Assembly (NCBI GenBank): GCA_002501845.1 | Contig: DAOL01000018.1 | Span: 1 to 9,358, forward strand | Source of the DNA: Nitrososphaera sp. UBA217 | Lineage (GTDB): Archaea; Thermoproteota; Nitrososphaeria; Nitrososphaerales; Nitrososphaeraceae | Reading direction: 5' to 3' | Length of the DNA stretch: 9,358 nucleotides | Part shown: piece by piece, positions 5,884 to 9,358 of the stretch | Layout: each line of letters starts with the position of its first letter | How positions within the stretch are numbered: the first letter of the stretch is position 1 | Notes under the pieces: generated by a model | What the model was told of the DNA's origin: nothing | The model's input: only the letters and a program-made list of their open reading frames with translations | The model's database searches: none | Position numbers and translations under genes: made by a program

Positions 5884-6119
5884 TTGCCATGCTTGCGATA
5901 CAATATTTGATCACCCTTTTTCACAAACACGATTCTGTTCTGAGGTATCAATTCAAAATTTTCAGACAGCTTGACAAATTCCGGCAAGCTGACTTCGACG
6001 ATGTTTTCAAAGTCTCGGTAGCTAACTGAGTACAATGTGGCATCATCGGCGTGCAGCGCTTTACTGAATATTTCGTCAAGCCGGCCTTTGCGCGCCACGA
6101 CGTAAAGTCGTGTACCCAT
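5880..6119 (-). CDS. Small unknown protein (79 residues)
   Basis: I do not recognise this protein. It begins MGTRLYVVARKGRLDEIFSKAL and has two probable strands and helices, then NIVEVSLPEFVKLSENFEL and a beta-like end (NRIVFVKKGDQILYRKHGN). It is soluble, without cysteines. Support for it being real: protein-like composition, a stop that meets the convergent stop exactly, and no competing frame. The start is unsure. A strong AT box (6119-6126) abuts the ATG at 6119 instead of lying 25-30 nt before it. If that box also fires leftward, transcription would begin near the GTG at 6098 (codon 8). It is divergent from the ChaB gene across only 27 bases. Confidence 0.65.
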   Translation of the reverse strand: MGTRLYVVARKGRLDEIFSKALHADDATLYSVSYRDFENIVEVSLPEFVKLSENFELIPQNRIVFVKKGDQILYRKHGN

Positions 6120-6126
6120 TATATAT
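6119..6126 (+). promoter_or_regulatory. TATA box for the ChaB gene, possibly bidirectional
   Basis: TTATATAT lies 21-28 nt before the ATG at 6147. The core is nearly symmetric and directly abuts the start of the leftward gene, so it may also act on the minus strand. Confidence 0.6.
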
Positions 6127-6146
6127 CATGTTGAGCGACCGACTGC

Positions 6147-6374
6147 ATGGCAAGAACATCTTCCGTCACAATGAGCGTAAGAAGACGAAGCCGCGGCCGT
6201 AGCAGCACTCGTCTCTCTGCGAGGACGAGAAAAGCCATAAACGCGCTCCCATCTCATGCGCAACAAATTTACAGAAAGGCACACAAGAACGCCCTAAAAC
6301 AATACAAGCGCCCTTCAAAGAGACGCGGAGGCAAGCGCCAGAGCAGAGAACAGGTTGCGCACAAGGTCGCGTGA
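6147..6374 (+). CDS. ChaB-family protein, truncated by a TGA at a conserved Trp position
   Basis: The 75-residue product has a very basic N-terminal tail (residues 3-30, mostly Arg/Ser) and then the ChaB domain: ALPSHAQQIYRKAHKNALKQYK (33-54), a basic loop, and SREQVAHKVA (about 66-75). E. coli ChaB reads LPSHAQDIYKEAFNSAWDQYK and, later, SREETAHKVAWAAVKHEY, so the match is clear. Where the family has the Trp of HKVAW, this gene has TGA (6372-6374). The frame then continues with SAVKKAGYKKHGSRWGKG to a TAG at 6429-6431. ChaB is named as a cation-transport regulator in E. coli; its biochemical role is poorly defined and the archaeal role is unknown. The Arg-rich tail suggests nucleic-acid contact (inference). 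The truncated protein would lose the last helix of the domain. Confidence 0.85.
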   Translation: MARTSSVTMSVRRRSRGRSSTRLSARTRKAINALPSHAQQIYRKAHKNALKQYKRPSKRRGGKRQSREQVAHKVA

Positions 6375-6431
6375 TCTGCAGTTAAAAAAGCAGGTTACAA
6401 GAAACACGGAAGCAGATGGGGAAAAGGCTAG
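6372..6431 (+). pseudogene. Stranded C-terminal end of the ChaB domain
   Basis: In frame after the TGA, 18 codons encode SAVKKAGYKKHGSRWGKG and end at TAG 6429-6431. This resembles the normal ChaB C-terminus (AAVK, basic residues, a late Trp). The TAG shares a CTAG with the leuD stop, the same tail-to-tail junction as at 5880-5883. It is very probably the original end of the gene, separated by a single TGG-to-TGA change, unless the TGA is a sequencing error or is read through. Confidence 0.8.
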
Positions 6432-6925
6432 GCTGGCTTGTAGTTCATTAGCCCGCCTGATTCGACAATTCTTGCTATCAATTCTGGGAACGGTTTCATC
6501 GGGTATTGCTCGTTCTTTGTGATGTTCGTAATCCTGTTTTGCGCAAGGTTGATCTCTAGTTCATCCTTGTCTGATATTTTTTTCACCGTTGATCCGTCGA
6601 TCTCTATTGGCAGCAAATAGCCTCCGTCTACTGAATTTCTGTAGAATATCCTAGCAAAAGATGGCGACAGTATTGCCTTGATTCCTGCCTGCGAAAGCGC
6701 TATTGGCGCATGCTCCCTGCTAGAGCCGCAACCAAAGTTGTTCCCAGTTACGAGGAAGTCTCCCTCCGACACCTTCTCTGGGAATTTCGGGTCAATGCCT
6801 TCCATCGCGTGCTTCGCTAATTCTTTGTGATCGTGAATCTTCAAATATGGCCCTGGAAGGATGACATCGGTATCAATGTTGTCCTTATCGTATTTGTGGA
6901 CCTTGCCCCTAAGTGTGCGCTTCAA
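6428..6925 (-). CDS. leuD: 3-isopropylmalate dehydratase, small subunit
   Basis: Small (swivelling) subunit of isopropylmalate isomerase, which with LeuC converts 2-isopropylmalate to 3-isopropylmalate in leucine synthesis. The 165-residue product has the aconitase swivel domain with DNIDTDVILPGPYL (about 15-28), the substrate-loop motif NNFGCGSSREHAP (about 62-74) and FARIFYRNSVDGGYLLPIEI (about 89-108). Length is typical of archaeal LeuD (about 160-170). It starts with TTG at 6925, which overlaps the leuC stop (TTGA, 6922-6925), so it is translationally coupled to leuC. Relatives in the same family act on citramalate or homoaconitate; leucine synthesis is the most likely role but substrate cannot be told from this sequence alone. 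Its TAG overlaps the ancestral stop of the convergent ChaB gene. Confidence 0.94.
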   Translation of the reverse strand: MKRTLRGKVHKYDKDNIDTDVILPGPYLKIHDHKELAKHAMEGIDPKFPEKVSEGDFLVTGNNFGCGSSREHAPIALSQAGIKAILSPSFARIFYRNSVDGGYLLPIEIDGSTVKKISDKDELEINLAQNRITNITKNEQYPMKPFPELIARIVESGGLMNYKPA

Positions 6926-8196
6926 TTTTTCACATCCCTCGGATCTGTTATCTTGCCCTTGACTGCAGAAGCTGCAACTACTAGGGGCGATGCCAAGTAC
7001 GTTTTGGACTCGACGTGGCCCATCCTACCGGGGAAGTTCCGGTTAGTCGTGCTAATGCACACTTCGTCCTTGCCGAGCACTCCCATGTGGGCACCGCAGC
7101 ATGCGCCGCAGGTGGGCGGCCCAACGACCGCGCCGGCTTCCATAAAAATGTTAATCAATCCTTCATTCAATGCCTTCATGTAGATAGACTGCGCTGCTGG
7201 TAGCACTTCGGTCCTAATCTTGACCTTCTTGCCCTTTAGTATCTTGGCCGCTTCTCTCAGGTCCTCCAGCTTTGCGCCGGTGCACGAGCCAATGTATGCC
7301 TTGTCAAGCTCTGTCCCCTGCAATTCCCTTGCCGCAGAAATGTTGCTGGGGGAAAACGGCTTGGCGACAGTCGGTTCGAGCTTTTCTATTTCGTAAGTGA
7401 AAACTTCAGAGTAGTGAGCGTCAGCGTCGCCGTTCATAGGCGAATATTTGGCATCGGTCCTTTCGCGCAGATATGCGTTTGTGGTTTCGTCCGGCTCGAT
7501 AATGCCGTTCTTGGCTCCCGCTTCTGTCGTCATGTTTGTAAGTGTGAGCCGCTCCTCCATTATCAGATTCTTGACGACGCTACCTACAAATTGCATTGCC
7601 TTGTAGTTGGCGCCATCTGTACCGATATCACCTATTATCTGCAAGATAATGTCTTTTGCCATGATGTGGGCCGGCTTGTTGCCTTCGATCTTGAAGAGTA
7701 AAGTCTCCGGCACCCTGAACCAGATTTGGCCGTTCATGAGCACGTAAGCGACATCGGTATGGCCAAGGCCGGCTGCAAACGTGCCCATTGCGCCCGTAGT
7801 GTTTGTGTGGGAGTCGCCGCCGACATAGACTTCGCCGGGAAGCACCAACGCCTCTTCGTGCGAAAGGGTGTGGCAGATGCCATACTGACCCAATCCGTAC
7901 TTGAAGTGTTTGTTAATTCCATACTTTTTTGTAAAATTGGAGAGTGCGATGACGTTCTCTGCAGAGACCCTGTCCGCTGCAGGCACAAAGTGGTCCTCGG
8001 TCACCCATACGCTGTCTGGGTTCCAGATGTGGTCGAGCTTGACACCCTTTTTCTCCCATTCGCTGAACACCTTTATTACGCCGGGGCCTGAAACGTCGTG
8101 CATCATGACCTTGTCTACTTTGGCGAAAACAACATCATCAGGTGACAGCTTCTGCTTGCCGGCCGCACGGGCGAGTATCTTTTCAGTAATCGTCAT
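6922..8196 (-). CDS. leuC: 3-isopropylmalate dehydratase, large subunit
   Basis: Large catalytic subunit of isopropylmalate isomerase, a [4Fe-4S] enzyme of the aconitase family. In the 424-residue product the cluster ligands are Cys305 (IGSCTGAKLEDL) and Cys363 and Cys366 (PPTCGACCGAHMG); Cys367 is an extra cysteine. Other family blocks are HTLSHEEALVLPGEVYVGGDSHTNTTGAMG (about 108-137) and STTNRNFPGRMGH near the C-terminus. Length matches archaeal LeuC (about 420). A TTG at 8205 would add three residues (MAG), but the ATG at 8196 gives the usual MTITEKILARAAGK beginning and is chosen. It is the first gene of the leuCD operon, overlapping leuD by 4 nt, and is divergent from cofE. No strong TATA box is at the expected distance, and no leader or attenuator is seen. 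Confidence 0.96.
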   Translation of the reverse strand: MTITEKILARAAGKQKLSPDDVVFAKVDKVMMHDVSGPGVIKVFSEWEKKGVKLDHIWNPDSVWVTEDHFVPAADRVSAENVIALSNFTKKYGINKHFKYGLGQYGICHTLSHEEALVLPGEVYVGGDSHTNTTGAMGTFAAGLGHTDVAYVLMNGQIWFRVPETLLFKIEGNKPAHIMAKDIILQIIGDIGTDGANYKAMQFVGSVVKNLIMEERLTLTNMTTEAGAKNGIIEPDETTNAYLRERTDAKYSPMNGDADAHYSEVFTYEIEKLEPTVAKPFSPSNISAARELQGTELDKAYIGSCTGAKLEDLREAAKILKGKKVKIRTEVLPAAQSIYMKALNEGLINIFMEAGAVVGPPTCGACCGAHMGVLGKDEVCISTTNRNFPGRMGHVESKTYLASPLVVAASAVKGKITDPRDVKN

Positions 8197-8242
8197 ACCT
8201 GCCAAAACAGTTCACGTAGTATGAGAAATTGGCCGCACGACG

Positions 8243-8250
8243 GATTAAAA
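8243..8250. promoter_or_regulatory. AT-rich element between leuC and cofE, possible shared promoter
   Basis: ATTAAAA (TTTTAAT on the minus strand) is the only clear AT-rich box in the 99-base gap. It lies 47 or more bases from either start codon, so either transcript would carry a short leader of roughly 15-25 nt. Boxes at the leaderless distance are weak on both sides. Confidence 0.3.
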
Positions 8251-8295
8251 CCTTTGCAGAAAGCACAATAGACAGAGCGATTTACGTCATGATGT

Positions 8296-9042
8296 TTGGT
8301 CGAGATTCTGCCGATACACATTGAAGTCAGAAAGAGCAAGTTTGATCTGTTTGAGAGCCTTCAGGGGTTCGACTACAAGGACAATGACGTTTTGGTGATC
8401 TCGAGCAAGTTTGTTTCAATGAGCGAAGGCGTAATCGTCACCCTCAGCAAAGTGCGAGTAAGCAAAAAGGCGCGAATTCTTGCTGCGAAATGTGACATGG
8501 ACCCAAAGATGGCCGAGCTCGTGTTAAGGGAGTCTGACTATATTCTCAAGGGAGTACCGGGATTTCTGCTTGCGATTCGAAATGGCATGATAGCTCCAAA
8601 CGCCGGTATCGACAGATCCAACGTCCCAAAAGGCTACGCTATCTTGTATCCCAGAGACCCTTTCGGAACTGCGGAGAAACTGAGGCAGAAATTCCTGGCA
8701 GAACTTGGCATCAGGGTGGGCATAGTGCTAGCGGACAGCCGGCTCATGCCAACCCGTATAGGCACCACTGGAGTTGCAATAGCATGCGATGGATTTGAGC
8801 CGGTTGAGGACCTGCGCGGCAAGAAGGATCTTTTTGGCAACGTCCTAAAGTACACGTTCAAGGCAGTTGCCGATGGGCTTGCGACCATGGGGGTTGCGGT
8901 GATGGGTGAGAGCAACGAGTCCACGCCGGCAGTAGTCGTGAGGGGCGCGAAGGTCACTTGGTCAGATAAAAAGTTCTCATGGAAGGACATGGCAGTCACT
9001 CCCTCTCAAGACATTTATCTCAGGGGAGTCCGCAGGGCTTGA
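8296..9042 (+). CDS. cofE: Coenzyme F420-0:L-glutamate ligase (CofE)
   Basis: GTP- and metal-dependent ligase that adds gamma-linked glutamates to F420-0, giving the mature deazaflavin cofactor. The 248-residue product matches the archaeal stand-alone CofE in length (about 250) and motifs: DVLVISSKFVSMSEGV (31-46), NAGIDRSN (102-109, with Asp106 a likely metal ligand), LYPRDPFGTAEKLR (117-130), and VLADSRLMPTRIGTTGVAIACDGFEP (about 144-169, with Asp147 a likely metal ligand), followed by the DLRGKKDLFGN block. There is no fused nitroreductase-like domain as in bacterial FbiB. A TGA in frame just upstream leaves TTG at 8296 as the start. It is divergent from leuC, apparently monocistronic; other F420 genes are not in the window. 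Confidence 0.93.
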   Translation: MVEILPIHIEVRKSKFDLFESLQGFDYKDNDVLVISSKFVSMSEGVIVTLSKVRVSKKARILAAKCDMDPKMAELVLRESDYILKGVPGFLLAIRNGMIAPNAGIDRSNVPKGYAILYPRDPFGTAEKLRQKFLAELGIRVGIVLADSRLMPTRIGTTGVAIACDGFEPVEDLRGKKDLFGNVLKYTFKAVADGLATMGVAVMGESNESTPAVVVRGAKVTWSDKKFSWKDMAVTPSQDIYLRGVRRA

Positions 9043-9059
9043 GTAGAGTGTTTGATATT

Positions 9060-9080
9060 ACTCTTACATAGAGTTTTAAT
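9060..9080 (+). terminator. Weak hairpin and T-run after cofE
   Basis: ACTCT-tacat-AGAGT can form a 5-bp stem followed by TTT and AAT. An earlier AGAGT at 9045-9049 can pair with the same ACTCT, giving two alternative stems. The same TTTTAAT may be part of the promoter of the next gene. The stem is short, so this is tentative. Confidence 0.25.
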
Positions 9081-9081
9081 A
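9074..9081 (+). promoter_or_regulatory. Possible TATA box for the gene at 9114
   Basis: TTTTAATA lies 33-40 nt before the ATG at 9114, which would leave a leader of about 8-12 nt. It is the best AT-rich box in the 71-base gap but overlaps the proposed cofE terminator. Confidence 0.35.
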
Positions 9082-9113
9082 TCCCATGTTATTGAACTAG
9101 ATCTATACCGTAA

Positions 9114-9358
9114 ATGCCTGAATTCCTCACCAGCTACCCTAAGACGATAAGTATTGTCAAGGGGTTGCAAAACTTTATTCGTAAAGAAGAGATCCAGCTT
9201 GACCAGCTTTCCCTAATGGTCAAGACAAAGAAGGACGAGATCGTCAAGGCGCTAATGTTAGAGGGTTTCAAACTCGTCAAACTGGAGAATAGGAAGCCGA
9301 CTCAGATTGGTCATGGCTTTTCTAAAAGGTTGACTAAGCCATGGGAGATGCACGTTCG
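9114..9358 (+). CDS. Unknown protein, 5' part only (81 residues seen)
   Basis: The frame opens with ATG and is still open at the window end. The visible part begins MPEFLTSYPKTISIVKGL and is rich in Lys, Leu and Ile. Residues about 20-56 (FIRKEEIQLDQLSLMVKTKKDEIVKALMLEGFKLVKL) resemble a helix-turn-helix followed by a strand, as in a winged-helix domain, and the next stretch is basic (ENRKPTQIGHGFSKRLTKPW). This is a reading of the pattern, not a family match. There is no signal peptide or membrane helix so far. No function is proposed. Confidence 0.6.
   Translation, partial: MPEFLTSYPKTISIVKGLQNFIRKEEIQLDQLSLMVKTKKDEIVKALMLEGFKLVKLENRKPTQIGHGFSKRLTKPWEMHV

Noticed and set aside
6372..6374. 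TGA read as selenocysteine
   Set aside because: The family has Trp, not Cys, at this position; no selenocysteine-insertion stem-loop is evident, and the machinery is not expected in this group.
7414..8224. Several long plus-strand frames opposite leuC
   Set aside because: LeuC is certain from its iron-sulfur motifs and full length; these frames are reverse-strand shadows rich in Cys, Val and Ser without domains.
1..9358. Genomic island or mobile element
   Set aside because: No transposase, integrase, tRNA-bounded repeat or visible change in base use was seen; the gene content is mostly housekeeping.

Overview
The window looks like ordinary, densely packed chromosome of an ammonia-oxidising archaeon of the Nitrososphaera type (Nitrososphaerota, formerly Thaumarchaeota). 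The assignment is an inference. It rests on an archaeal-type alanyl-tRNA synthetase, an archaeal SecE/Sec61-gamma, an archaeal CofE, an Lrp/AsnC regulator, a small winged-helix protein of the kind expanded in this phylum, and promoters with a TATA box about 23-33 nt before the start codon (leaderless or nearly leaderless mRNAs). Many genes start with TTG. No phage, IS, CRISPR, tRNA or rRNA was seen, and no gene-free stretch exceeds 300 bases.

Layout, left to right. 1-1848 (-) is alanyl-tRNA synthetase, cut by the window edge. 1915-2256 (-) is a thioredoxin. 2440-2619 (-) is secE, whose 3' end carries a perfect 58-base tandem duplication that replaces its C-terminus. 2665-3135 (-) is an Lrp/AsnC regulator. 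3318-4153 (+) is a two-gene operon: an unknown protein followed by an HNH-like zinc protein. 4194-4364 (+) is a 56-residue Cys/His protein, tail-to-tail with a winged-helix protein at 4366-4650 (-). 4850-5883 (+) is a second two-gene operon: an unknown protein plus a YkgJ-type cysteine-cluster protein. 5880-6119 (-) is a small unknown gene. 6147-6374 (+) is a ChaB-family protein stopped by a TGA at a conserved tryptophan position. 6428-8196 (-) is leuC-leuD. 8296-9042 (+) is cofE. 9114-9358 (+) is the start of an unknown gene.

How the genes relate. Most are unrelated housekeeping functions: translation (AlaRS), thiol redox (thioredoxin), protein export (SecE), leucine synthesis (LeuC/LeuD as one isopropylmalate isomerase) and F420 cofactor maturation (CofE). 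Operons are short and held together by 1-4 nt overlaps (GTGA at 3818, TAATG at 5315, TTGA at 6922). Convergent genes are packed so tightly that two pairs would share a CTAG palindrome as both stop codons, one of them only if the chaB TGA is ignored.

I found no coherent new defence or mobile system. The two strongest observations are small lesions in conserved genes: the secE 3' duplication and the chaB Trp-to-TGA nonsense codon. Both could be real recent mutations or sequencing/assembly errors.
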